A DNA stretch of 64,000 nt from Isoperla grammatica (lineage: Eukaryota; Arthropoda; Insecta; Plecoptera; Perlodidae). Position 1 is the stretch's first letter. Each line of letters opens with the position of its first letter. Made by a program: the position numbers and the translations under genes. Of this stretch, positions 25,561 to 37,981 are shown piece by piece. The stretch spans positions 1 to 64,000 of the forward strand of contig CAMDTW010000469.1 in the NCBI GenBank assembly GCA_945910005.1. The letters are read 5' to 3'. Below the pieces are notes generated by a model. The model was not told where the DNA came from. It made no database searches and saw only the letters and a program-made list of their open reading frames with translations.

Positions 25561-28500
25561 CTTGAAGAATGCAACCTATAATTCTTATTTTTCAACGGAG
25601 GGTGTAACTTCTAAAGAAGTTATCGAAATGTAACGAAATGGACAAATTGTGCTTATTGGAGCCTGAAACGCTCTAAAACAACGATTTGTGCAATTTGGTT
25701 GAAACCCTTAGGAATCCCAGCCGTATGCAAGATTCCTCTTAAAACTGGAAGTTTGTGGTAGATAGACTAAAATCAGCCAATTTCTATATTTTACGCATAT
25801 TTGAACCAAAAACGACCAAAAAACTCAATTTATGCATTTTCATAATACTCTTGAAGAATGCAACCTATAATTCTTATTTTTCAACGGAGGGTGTTACTTC
25901 TATAGAAAATATCAAAATGTGACGAAATGGACAAATTATGCTTATTGGAGCCTGAAACGCTCTAACAAAACGATTTGTGCAATTTGGTTGAAACCCTTAG
26001 GAATCCCAGCCGTATGCAAGATTCCTCTTAAAACTGGAAGTTTGTGGTAGATGGACCAAAATCAGCCAATTTCTATATTTTATGCATATTTTAACCAAAA
26101 ACGACCAAAAACCTCAAGTTATGCATTTTCATAATACTCTTGAAGAATAAAAACTATAATTCTAATTTTTCAACGGAGGGTGTAACTTCTATAGAAGTTA
26201 TCGAAATGTGACTAAATGGACAAATTGTGCTTATTGGAGCCTTAAACGCTCTAAAACAACGATTTGTCAACTTTGGTTGAAACACTTAAAAATCCCAGCC
26301 GTATGCAAGATTCCTCTTAAAACTGGAAGTTTGTGGTAGATAGACTGAAATCAGCCAATTTCTATATTTTATGCTAATTTTAACCAAAAACGACGAAAAA
26401 CTCAATTTATGCATTTTCATAATACTCTTGAAGAATGCAAACTCTATTTCTTATTTTTCAACGGAGGGTGTAACTTCTAAAGAAGTTGTCGAAATGTGAC
26501 GAAATGGACCAATTGTGCTAATTGGAGCCTAAAACGCTCTAAAACAACGATTTGTCAACTTTGGTTGAAACACTTAGGAATCCCAGCTGTATGCAAGATT
26601 CCTCTTAAAACTCGAAGTTTGTGGTAGATAGACTGAAATCAGCCAATTTCTATATTTTATGCATATTTTAACCAAAAACGACCATAAAACTCAATTTATG
26701 CATTTTCAAAATACTCTTGAAGAATAAAAACTATAATTCTTATTTTTCAACGGAGGGTGTGACTTCTATAGAAGTTATCGAAATGTGACAAAATTGACAA
26801 ATTGTGCTTATTGGAGCCTGAAACGCTCTAAAACAACGATTTGTCAACTTTGGTTGAAACACTTAGGAATACCAGCTGTATGCAAGATTCCTATTAAAAC
26901 TCGAAGTTTGTGGTAGATAGTCTGAAATCAGCTAATTTCTATATTTTATGCATATTTTAACCAAAAACGACCATAAAACTCAATTTATGCATTTTCATAA
27001 TACTCTTGAAGAATGCAACCTATAATTCTTATTTTTCAACGGAGGGAGAAACTCCTATAGAAGTTATCGAAATGTGACGAAATGGACAAATTGTGCTTAT
27101 TGGAGCCTGAAACGCTCTAAAACAACGATTTGTGCAATTTGGTTGAAACCCTTTGGAATCCCAGCCGTATGCAAGATTCCTCTTAAAACTGGAAGTTTGT
27201 AATAGATAGACTAAAATCAGCCAATTTCTATATTTTATGCATATTTTAACCAAAAACGACCAAAAAACTCAATTTGTCATTTTCATAATACTCTTTCAGA
27301 ATGCACACTAACATTATTATTTTTCAACGGTTGGTGTAACTTCTAAAGTAGTTATCGAAATGTGACGAAATGGACAAATTGTGCTTATTGGAGCCTGAAA
27401 CGCTCTAAAACAACGGTTTGTGCAATTTGGTTGAAACCCTTAGGAATCCCAGCCGTATGCAAGATTCCTCTTAAAACTGAAAGTTTGTGGTAGATAGACT
27501 AAAATCAGCCAATTTCTATATTTTATCCATATTTTAACCAAAAACGATTAAAAAACTCAATTTATGCATTTTCATAATACACTTGAAGAATGCAAACTAT
27601 TATTCTTATTTTTCAACGGAGGGTGTAACTTCTAAAGAAGTTATCGAAATGTAACGAAATGGACAAATTATGCTTATTGGAGCCTGAAACGCTCTTAAAC
27701 AACTTGTTGTGCAATTTAATTGAAACCCTTAGGAATCCCAGCCGTATGCAAGATTCCTCTTAAAACTGGAAGTTTGTGGTAGATAGACTGAAATCAGCCA
27801 ATTTCTATATTTTATGTATATTTTCACCAACAACGACCAACAAACTCAATTTATGCATTTTCATAATACTCTTGAAGAATGCAAACTATAATTCTTATTT
27901 TTCAACGGCGGGTATTACTTCTAAAGAAGTTATCGAAATGTAACGAAATGGACAAATTGTTCTTATTGGAGCCTGAAACGCTCTAAAACAACGATTTGTG
28001 CAATTTGGTTGAAACCCTTAGGAATCACAGCCGTATGCAAGATTCCTCCTAAAACTGGAAGTTTGTGGTAGATAGACTAAAATCAGCCAATTTCTATATT
28101 TTATGCATATTTAAACCAAAAACGACAAAAAAACTCAATTTATGCATTTTCATAATACTTTTTCAGAATGCACACTAACATTATTATTTTTCAACGGTTG
28201 GTGTAACTTCTAAAGTAGTTATCGAAATGTGACGAAATAGACAAATTGTGCTTATTAGAGCCTGAAACGCTCTAAAACATCGATTTGTCAACTTTGGTAT
28301 AAACCCTTAGGAATCCCAGCCGTATGCAAGATTCCTCTTAAAACTGGAAGTTTGTGGTAGATAAACTGAAATCAGCCAATTTCTATATTTTATGCATCTT
28401 TTAACCAAAAACGACCAGAAAACTCAATTAATGCATTTTCATAATACTCTTGAAGAATAAAAACTATAATTTTTATTTTTCAACGGAGGGTGTAACTTTT

Positions 28501-31500
28501 AAAGAAGTTATCGAAATGTAACGAAATGGACAAATTGTGCTTATTGGAGCCTGAAACGCTCTTAAACAACGATTTGTGCAATTTGGTTGAAGCCCTTAAG
28601 AATCCCAGCCGTATGCAAGATTCCTCTTTAACCTGGAAGTTTGTGGTAGATAGACTGAAATCAGCCAATTTCTATATTTTATGCATATTTTAACCTAAAA
28701 CGACCAAAAAACTCAATTTATGCATTGTCATAATACTCTTGAAGAATGCAAACTACAATTCTTATTTTTCAACGGAGGGTGTAACTTCTAAAGAAGTTAT
28801 AAAAATGTGACGAAATTGACAAATTGTGCTTTTTGGAGCCTGAAACGCTCACAAACAACGATTTGTCAACTTTGGTTGAAACCCTGAGGAATCCCAGCCG
28901 TATGCAAGATTCCTCTTAAAATTGGAAAATTGTGGTAGATAGACTGAAATCAGCCAATTTCTATATTTAATGTATATTTTAACCAAAAACGACCCAAAAC
29001 CTCAATTAATGCATTTTCATAATACTCTTGAAGAATAAAAACTATAATTCTTATTTTTCAACGGAGGGTGTAACTTCTATAGAAGTTATCGAAATGTGAC
29101 GAAATGGACAAATTGTGCTTATTGGAGCCTGAAACGCTCTAAAACAACGATTTGTCAACTTTGGTTGAAACACTTAGGAATCGCAGCTGTATGCAAGATT
29201 CCTCTTAAAACTCGAAGTTTGTGGTAGATAGACTGAAATCAGCCAATTTCAATATTTTATGCATATTTTCACCAAAAACGACCAAAAAACTCAAATTATG
29301 CATTTTCATAATACTCTTGAAGAATGCAAACTATATTTCTTATTTTTCAACGGAGGGTGTAACTTCTATTGAAGTTATCGAAATGTGACGAAATGGACAA
29401 ATTGTGCTTTTTGGAGCCTGAATCGCTCTAAAACAACGATTTGTCAACTTTGGTTGAAACACTTAGGAATCCCAGCTGTATGCAAGATTCCTCTTAAAAC
29501 TCGAAGTTTGGGGTAGATAGACTGAAATCAGCCAATTTCTATATTTTATGCATATTTTAACCAAAAACGACCAAAATACTCAATTTATGCATTTTCATAA
29601 TACTCTTGAAGAATGCAACCTATAATTCTTATTTTTCAACGGAGGGTGTAACTTCTAAAGAAGTTATCGAAATGTAACGAAATGGACAAATTGTGCTTAT
29701 TGGAGCCTGAAACGCTCTAAAACAACGATTTGTGCAATTTGGTTGAAACCCTTAGGAATCCCAGCCGTATGCAAGATTCCTCTTAAAACTGAAAGTTTGT
29801 GGTAGATAGACTAAAATCAGCCAATTTCTATATTTTTACCATATTTTAACCAAAAACGATTAAAAAACTCAATTTATGCATTTTCATAATACACTTGAAG
29901 AATGCAAACTATTATTCTTATTTTTCAATGGAGGGTGTAACTTCTAAAGAAGTAAACGAAATGTAACGAAATGGACAAATTGTGCTTATTGGAGCCTGAA
30001 ACGCTCTTAAACAACTTGTTGTGCAATTTGGTTGAAACCCTTAGGAATCCCAGCCGTATGCAAGATTCCTCTTAAAACTGGAAGTTTGTGGTAGATAGAC
30101 TAAAATCAGCCAATTTCTATATTTTATGCATATTTTTACCAAAAACGACCAAAAAACTCAATTTATGCATTTTCATAATACTCTTGAAGAATGCAAACTA
30201 TAATTCTTATTTTTCAACGGCGGGTATTACTTCTAAAGAAGTTATCGAAATTTAACGAAATGGACAAATTGTTCTTATTGGAGCCTGAAACGCACTAAAA
30301 CAACGATTTGTGCAATTTGGTTGAAACCCTTAGGAATCCCAGCCGTATGCAAGATTCCTCTTAAAACTGGAAGTTTGTGGTAGATAGACTAAAATCAGCC
30401 AATTTCTATATTTTATGCATATTTAAACCAAAAACGACAAAAAAACTCAATTTATGCATTTTCATAATACTTTTTCAAAATGCACACTAACATTATTATT
30501 TTTCAACGGTTGGTGTAACTTCTAAAGTAGTTATCGAAATGTGACGAAATAGACAAATTGTGCTTATTGGAGCCTGAAACGCTCTAAAACATCGATTTGT
30601 CAACTTTGGTATAAACCCTTAGGAATCCCAGCCGTATGCAAGATTCCTCTTAAAAATGGAAGTTTGTGGTAGATAAACTGAAATCAGCCAATTTCTATGT
30701 TTTATGCATATTTTAACCAAAAACGACCAGAAAACTCAATTTATGCATTTTCATAATACTCTTGAAGAATAAAAACTATAATTTTTATTTTTCAACGGAG
30801 GGTGTAACTTTTAAAGAAGTTATCGAAATGTAACGAAATGGACAAATTGTGCTTATTGGAGCCTAAAACGCTCTTAAACAACGATTTGTGCAATTTGGTT
30901 GAAACCCTTAAGAATCCCAGCCGTATGCAAGATTCCTCTTTAACCTGGAAATTTGTGGAAGATAGACTGAATTCAGCCAATTTCTATATTTTATGCATAT
31001 TTTAACCAAAAACGACCAAAAAACTCAATTTATGCATTGTCATAATACTCTTGAAGAATGCAAACTACAATTCTTATTTTTCAACGGAGGGTGTAACTTC
31101 TACAGAAGTTATAAAAATGTGACGAAATTGACAAATTGTGCTTATGGGAGCCTGAAACGCTCACAAACAACGATTTGTCAACTTTGGTTGAAACCCTGAG
31201 AAATCCCAGCCGTATGCAAGATTCCTCTTAAAACTGGAAGTTTGTGGTAGATAGACTGAAATCAGCCAATATCTATATTTTATGTATATTTTAACCAAAA
31301 ACGACCCAAAACCTCAATTTATGCATTTTCATAATACTCTTGAAGAATAAAAACTATAATTCTTATTTTTCAACGGAGGGTGTAACTTCTAAAAAAGTTA
31401 TCGAAATGTGACGAAATGGACAAATTGTGCTTATTGGAGCCTGAAACGCTCTAAAACAACGATTTGTCAACTTTGGTTGAAACACTTAGGAATCGCAGCT

Positions 31501-34500
31501 GTATGCAAGATTCCTCTTAAAACTCGAAGTTTGTGGTAGATAGACTGAAATCAGCCAATGTCTATATTTTATGCATATTTTCACCAAAAACGACCAAAAA
31601 ACTCAATTTATGCATTTTCATAATACTCTTGAAGAATGCAAACTATAATTCTTATTTTTCAACGGCGGGTATAACTTCTAAAGAAGTTATCGAAATTTAA
31701 CGAAATGGACAAATTGTTCTTATTGGAGCCTGAAACGCACTAAAACAACGATTTGTGCAATTTGGTTGAAACCCTTAGGAATCCCAGCCGTATGCAAGAT
31801 TCCTCTTAAAACTGGAAGTTTGTGGTAGATAGACTAAAATCAGCCAATTTCTATATTTTATGCACATTTAAACCAAAAACGACAAAAAACTCAATTGATG
31901 CTGTTTCATAATACTTTTTCAGAATGCACACTAACATTATTATTTTTCAACGGTTGGTGTAACTTCTAAAGTAGTTATCGAAATGTGACGAAATAGACAA
32001 ATTGTGCTTATTGGAGCCTGAAACGCTCTAAAACATCGATTTGTCAACTTTGGTATAAACCCTTAGGAATCCCAGCCGTATGCAAGATTCCTCTTAAAAC
32101 TGGAAGTTTGTGGTAGATGGACTGAAATCAGCCAATTTCTATATTTTAGGTATATTTTAACCAAAAACGACCCAAAACCTCAATTAATGCATTTTCATAA
32201 CACTCTTGAAGAATAAAAACTATAATTCTTATTTTTCAACGGTGGGTGTAACTTCTATAGAAGTTATCGAAATGTGACGAAATGGACAAATTGTGCTTAT
32301 TGGAGCCTTAAACGCTCTAAAACAACGATTTGTCAACTTTGGTTGAAACACTGAAAAATCCCAGTTGTATGCAAGATTCCTCTTAAAACTGGAAGTTTGT
32401 GGTAGATAGACTGAAATCAGCCAATTTCTATATTTTATGCTTATTTTAACCAAAAACGACGAAAAACTCAATTTATGCAATTTCATAATACTCTTGAAGA
32501 ATGCAAACTATATTTCTTATTTTTCAACGGAGGGTGTAACTTCTAAAGAAGTTGTCGAAATGTGACGAAATGGACCAATTGTGCTAATTGGAGCCTAAAA
32601 CGCTCTAAACCAACGATTTGTCAACTTTGGTTGAAACACTTAGGAATCCCAGCTGTATGCAAGATTCCTCTTAAAACTCGAAGTTTGTGGTAGATAGACT
32701 GAAATCAGCCAATTTCTATATTTTATGCATATTTTAACCAAAAACGACCATAAAACTCAATTTATGCATTTTCAAAATACTCTTGAAGAATAAAAACTAT
32801 AATTCTTATTTTTCAACGGAGGGTGTGACTTCTATAGAAGTTATCGAAATGTGTCAAAATTGACAAATTGTGCTTATTGGAGCCTGAAACGCTCTAAAAC
32901 AACAATTTGTCAACTTTGGTTGAAACACTTAGGAATACCAGCTGTATGCAAGATTCCTCTTAAAACTCGAAGTTTGTGGTAGATAGTCTGAAATCAGCCA
33001 ATTTCTATATTTTATGCATATTTTAACCAAAAACGACCAAAAAACTCAATTTATGCATTTTCATAATACTCTTGAAGAATGCAAACTATATTTCTTATTT
33101 TTCAACGGAGGGTGTAACTTCTATAGAAGTTATCGAAATGTGACGAAATGGACAAATTGTGCTTTTTGGAGCCTGAATCGCTCTAAAACAACGATTTTTC
33201 AACTTTGGTTGAAACACTTAGGAATCCCAGCTGTATGCAAGATTCCTCTTAAAACTCGAAGTTTGGGGTAGATAGACTGAAATCAGCCAATTTCTATATT
33301 TTATGCATATTTTAACCAAAAACGACCAAAAAACTCAATTTATGCATTTTCATAATACTCTTGAAGAATGCAATCTATAATTCTTTTTTTCAACGGAGGG
33401 TGTAACTTCTAAAGAAGTTATCGTAATGTAACGAAATGGACAAATTGTGCTTATTGGAGCCTGAAACGCTCTAACACAACGATTTGTGCAATTTGGTTGA
33501 AACCCTTAGGAATCCCAGCCGTATGCAAGATTCCTCTTAAAACTGGAAGTTTGTGGTAGATGAACCAAAATCAGCCAATTTCTATATTTTATGCATATTT
33601 TAACCAAAAACGACCAAAAACCTCAAGTTATGCATTTTCATAATACTCTTGAAGAATAAAAACTTTAATTCTAATTTTTCAACGGAGGGTGTAACTTCTA
33701 TAGAAGTTATCGAAATGTGACGAAATGGACAAATTGTGCTTATTGGAGCCTTAAACGCTCTAAAACAACGATTTGTCAACTTTGGTTGAAACACTTAAGA
33801 ATCCCAGCCGTATGCAAGATTCCTCTTAAAACTGGAAGTTTGTGGTAGATATACTGAAATCAGCCAATTTCTATATTTTATGCTTATTTTAACCAAAAAC
33901 GACGAAAAAACTCAATTTATGCATTTCATAATACTCTTGAAGAATGCAAACTATATTTCTTATTTTTTAACGGAGGGTGTAACTTCTAAAGAAGTTGTCA
34001 AAATGTGACGAAATGGACCAATTGTGCTGATTGGAGCCTAAAACGCTCTAAAACAACGATTTGTCAACTTTGGTTGAAACACTTAGGAATCCCAGCTGTA
34101 TGCAAGATTCCTCTTAAAACTCGAAGTTTGTGGTAGATAGACTGAAATCAGACAATTTCTATATTTTATGCATATTTTAACCAAAAACGACCAAAAAACT
34201 CAATTTATGCATTTTCATAATACTCTTGAAGAATAAAAACTATAATTCTTATTTTTCAACGGAGGGTGTGACTTCTATAGAAGTTATCGAAATGTGACAA
34301 AATTGACAAATTGTGCTTATTGGAGCCTGAAACGCTCTAAAACAACGATTTGTCAACTTTGGTGTAAACACTTAGGAAAACCAGCTGTATGCAAGATTCC
34401 TCTTAAAACTCGAAGTTTGTGGTAGATAGTCTGAAATCAGCCAATTTCTATATTTTATGCATATTTTAACCAAAAACGACCATAAAACTCAATTTATGCA

Positions 34501-35319
34501 TTTTCATAATACTCTTGAAGAATGCAACCTATAATTCTTATTTTTCAACGGAGGGTGTAACTTCTATAGAAGTTATCGAAATGTGACGAAATGGACAAAT
34601 TGTGCTTATTGGAGCCTGAAACGCTCTAAAACAACGATTTGTGCAATTTGGTTGAAACCCTTTGGAATCCCAGCCGTATGCAAGATTCCTCTTAAAACTG
34701 GAAGTTTGTAATAGATAGACTTAAATCAGCCAATTTCTATATTTTATGCATATTTTAACCAAAAACGACCAAAAAACTCAATTTGTGCATTTTCATAATA
34801 CTCTTTCAGAATGCACACTAACATTATTATTTTTCAACGGTTGGTGTAACTTCTAAAGTAGTTATCGAAATGTGACGAAATGGACAAATTGTGCTTATTG
34901 GAGCCTGAAACGCTCTAAAACAACGATTTGTCAATTTTGGTTGAAACCCTTAGGAATCCCAGCTGTATGCAAGATTCCTCTCAAAACTGGAAGTTTGTGG
35001 TAGATAGACTGAAATCAGCCAATTTCTATGTTTTATCTATATTTTAACCAAAAACGACCAAAAAACTCAATTTATGCATTTTCATAATACTCTTGAAGAT
35101 TGCAACCTATAATTCTTATTTTTCAGCGGAGGGTGTAACTTCTATAGAAGTTATCGAAATGTGACGAAATTTACAAAGTGCGCTTATTGGAGCCTGAAAC
35201 GCTCTAAAACAACGATTTGTGCAATTTGGTTGAAACCATTAGGAATCCCAGCCGTATGCAAGATTCCTCTTAAAACTGGAAGTTTGTAATAGATAGACTA
35301 AAATCAGCCGATTTCTATA
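25196..35319 (+). repeat. 289-bp satellite array, segment 3 (about 35 monomers)
   Basis: The satellite resumes after solo LTR B through an AT-rich junction (25196-25215) into TGCATATTTTAACC. From about 25.59 kb to the end it is a near-identical copy of 9.0-18.4 kb. The offset is 16591 bp, rising to 16880 after one extra monomer at about 29.84-30.13 kb. It ends at CAGCCGATTTCTATA, where the truncated left LTR of element C begins. No gene is visible. Confidence 0.96.
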
Positions 35320-35478
35320 TGAGACAGTACGGATAAATGAAAACATGATAAAAATGAAAATAAAAGAAAACAAACCCTCAGCTAGCTCAAACTTTGGGTT
35401 GTTGGTAGAGCACAAAAAATATATGAAAAGTTGTTGTTGCTTAAATAAAGTATGAGATTATGGTTGTAGGATAATAGG
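25590..35478 (+). repeat. Segmental duplication alpha, copy 2
   Basis: Partner of 9000-18598, with one additional monomer at about 29840-30130. The extra unit is marked by TTTTTACCATATTTTAACC, CAATGGAGGG and AAGTAAACG. It continues into the left LTR of element C at 35320, where copy 1 has fragment A. Confidence 0.9.
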
Positions 35479-35887
35479 AATAAAAAAATAGAATAGTATA
35501 AAATATAAATCTTAATGTTTAATTCATTGACACAAAAAGTTACACATACAAGGAAACACAAAAAAATGAAATATATAAACAAAAATGAATGAATGAAAAC
35601 AAAAGTCTGAAATAAATATCGTTATTACTATTCTACCTCCCTATGGCCATAGTATAGGTAAAAAAAGTATAACGATACCTGTACTGTTGTTGGCTGGAGA
35701 TGGCTTGGTTGACGGCGATTGTGATGGTGATGATGATGATCGATGACGATTAGGTAGATGCAGCCGGAGAGCGTGGTTGGTTAATTGTCTTTGGTGTTGT
35801 CGTCTATTGTCTATAATTGCCGATAGTTCTTTAATTGCGTGATTGTTGTATTATTGGGTATTATTTGTTGTAATTCTTCATTTATGT
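35320..35887 (-). repeat. Left (inferred 3') LTR of element C, edge-deleted
   Basis: Matches bases 33-600 of the 600-bp LTR. Compared with B and D, 31 bases starting CGATTCACGCC and ending GCCATT are cleanly missing between CTATA and TGAGAC. It differs from the right LTR at four aligned sites: G at 35408 (C in the right LTR), the ATATAAACAAAA variant at about 35579, A at about 35618, and T at 35831 (A in the right LTR). The bases following CATTTATGT at 35887 are unique interior sequence, which defines the inner boundary of the LTR. Confidence 0.8.
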
Positions 35888-36003
35888 TAACGTATTAATT
35901 AATTTGCTGTTTCTTATTATTAGACTAATTTTTATTTTAACTTAAACAACACGCCCGCACACTCACACGCACTCGGCTCACCGGCCATTGTCTCGGTATT
36001 ATT

Positions 36004-36150
36004 CCTCGGCCAGCGGCCGCCTTACGTCTAAAAAACTACCTCCTCGGCCAAAGGCCGTCTTTGTTCTCTCAAACCGACTTATTCGGCCCGCGGCCGTCTT
36101 CCTTCTGCAACACGACCTGTTCGGCCCGCGACCGTCTTCCTTCTGTCTAC
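36004..36150 (+). repeat. Four imperfect 38-bp GC-rich tandem repeats
   Basis: The palindrome-like motif CGGCCnnnGGCCG (or a near form) begins at 36007, 36045, 36084 and 36122, a spacing of 38-39 bp. The last two units also share GTCTTCCTTCTG. It stands out sharply from the AT-rich surroundings. The + strand 90-aa frame across it gives repeated peptide pieces (RPKAVFVL, RPAAVFLL, RPSSFCL), which follow from the DNA repeat and do not prove coding. Confidence 0.75.
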
Positions 36151-36200
36151 ACGTCCCTCAGGACTCCGGCTACAAACTTGCCCCTGTGTTCTTAGGGCGA

Positions 36201-36231
36201 CCAATCAGAAGGCTCATTTATTGTGACGTCA
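36201..36231. promoter_or_regulatory. CCAAT box and CRE-like palindrome
   Basis: CCAATCAG at 36201 matches the core of an NF-Y-type CCAAT box. TGACGTCA at 36224-36231 is a perfect CRE/ATF palindrome. Together they lie just after the GC-rich repeats. Their 23-bp spacing resembles animal promoters, but I see no TATA box or transcription start, and chance occurrence in 4 kb is possible. Confidence 0.35.
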
Positions 36232-36262
36232 TGGAAGATTTTGAATTTGGTTTACCCTAACT

Positions 36263-36279
36263 AGGGGGGTGTAGTGTCC
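36263..36279 (+). other. Candidate polypurine tract and LTR start (+ strand)
   Basis: AGGGGGG (36263-36269) is followed directly by TGTAGTGTCC, the form expected of a polypurine tract next to a canonical TG-starting 3' LTR of a Ty3/gypsy-type element. It faces right, opposite to the gag-like ORF. No matching second LTR copy is present in the window, so this would be a truncated nested element or coincidence. Confidence 0.3.
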
Positions 36280-37672
36280 TAAAATGCTCTAGCCTGGTAC
36301 TTAGCCTTGAAGTGGAAGTTCTCACCCTCGGCGTGGTAACAAACTCTGACCTCCCCTCCAAGACAAATACCAGACCGTCATTAAAAATGTCAAATAATTT
36401 AGAAAACTGATACTCTTCTGAGTGGTTTCCCTTGACTTGGAGCACATGTGGCTTTTTAGAACACCCAAGCCGTGTGGGACAAGCCTGTACCGTCTCAATA
36501 CCCCTCGAATATAATTAAATACCACTACGTGTAATTAATTATATTCCACAGTGAAAAACCTTAAAAATTACAAAAAATTGAAGTTAAAATTAAAATATAT
36601 TGATAACAAGCTAATTATGAATTAATACATGGATGATACTTAAAATTATCATAATATTTGCAACATTGCGTAATGCTAAGTTGGATTACATATTAAAAGT
36701 TGGAGCTGTAAACTCCTTACCACGATCACACTATACATTTAGCTCTTTAAACGGCACGTGGCTGTTCGGACAGGGTCGTCGTAATATACTAACATCTACC
36801 CCTCCTCTAGACCCTAATTTTTTTGTGGTCTCACACCCAAATCTCTCCCACATTCTTCCTTACATCTGTTTTTCAACACTTGACCAAATTATTTCCACAT
36901 GTTACAACAGTTGAAACCCTCTTGTATGAACAACAAATAAATGAATGGCTGAGGCAATAATCGTTCCAGTTTACAATATGACTCCACAACAAAGTTACTT
37001 ATTTACCACTGCTCTGAGTACACTATGATAGCACCTGTTAGCGGTACCCACGAAGAAAAACACCACCAAACGTACGCTATTCCAATTAATTAATTACGAC
37101 ACAACAGATTGTTCATAAAAACTAAATCTCAGTACGGCCTCTCTACCGGTGAGTGCAAGAAAAGAATCTGTTGGCACAAAAATAAAAAACGCACGCTATA
37201 CTAACCACCACTCAACAGTCTACCCATAGTTACCCACGAACAGTCAAAAACAATTACCACACTTCCTCGCAGACTTGACGTTAAATGAACACAACTCAAC
37301 TACCACCAATTTAAAACTGAAATGACCTTCACAACTATCACCCTAACTCATCCGCCAATTTATTTGTATGTCGCACAAACGAATTCATTTTACCTTTGAA
37401 TTTAATTTTATTGAATTTTAATTAACACTACCCCTCACCTCACGATTAACCGAAATATAACTCCAAACCTCTTGAAAATTAAACTTCCATAAATAAAACT
37501 TCATTCTACTTAATCCCCCGTCATTAACCTTACCGCACAACCGAAATGAACTCCTCTTAAATCAATGAAACTTGACACACAAAACCTTACACTTCTCTCA
37601 AAACTACAAAACTTGCATATGACACACTTTAAAACCCACTTCTTAGCGCGAACGAACTCTACATCCCCAAAT

Positions 37673-37690
37673 ACTTCCTACATCCCCCTC
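37673..37690 (-). other. Candidate polypurine tract and LTR start (- strand)
   Basis: Read on the - strand, GAGGGGGA (37690-37683) is followed by TGTAGGAAGT, again the pattern of a polypurine tract and TG-starting LTR. An interrupted upstream frame reads LHEGDVGSIWG across it, similar to retroelement polyproteins that end in the tract. No second copy of the following sequence was found in the window. Confidence 0.3.
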
Positions 37691-37981
37691 GTGAAGAAAC
37701 CGTAACACCAACAAAAAAAAACATCTGTTTGCGAGCTGAAGGCTCTGACCTCGCACGACCCCTCCAAGACCGACCCCCCGAAACCAAGCTCACTGCCAGC
37801 CGTTTACAAAACATCTTACATAACACAAAATACGTAAACTAAAATTAACACAATTACGTACGCTATTTAATCTATTGTTAATCGGCCTAAACTCTAATTG
37901 ATCGCTACGTTCGTCAAAATAACTCGCTCGTCTCTTATGGAGCACATCCTCGCAAATTATTTGTCACATCCGGGATTTTAT

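Larger units (their letters stand above)
35888..37981. other. Non-coding or decayed interior of element C
   Basis: About 2.1 kb with no long ORF. Base composition shifts from AT-rich (35888-35950), to GC-rich (about 35950-36240), to mixed and AT-rich. Short frames exist: 90 aa at 35988-36260 (+) across the GC-rich repeats, 93 aa at 36633-36914 (+), and 62-67 aa at 36257-36525 (-). None shows a known domain. On the - strand at about 36690-36725 a short frame reads CDRGKEFTAPTF, faintly like an integrase core but closed by stops on both sides. On the - strand from about 37920 down to 37640 an interrupted frame runs into LHEGDVGSIWG. I read the region as remnants, with low certainty. Confidence 0.4.

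Noticed and set aside
36690..36725. - strand CDRGKEFTAPTF, faintly like a retroviral-type integrase core
   Set aside because: Only 12-14 residues between stops, with no second acidic motif in any nearby frame. Likely coincidence.
36633..36914. 93-aa + strand frame inside element C
   Set aside because: No domain recognised, opposite strand to the gag-like ORF, composition unremarkable for chance.
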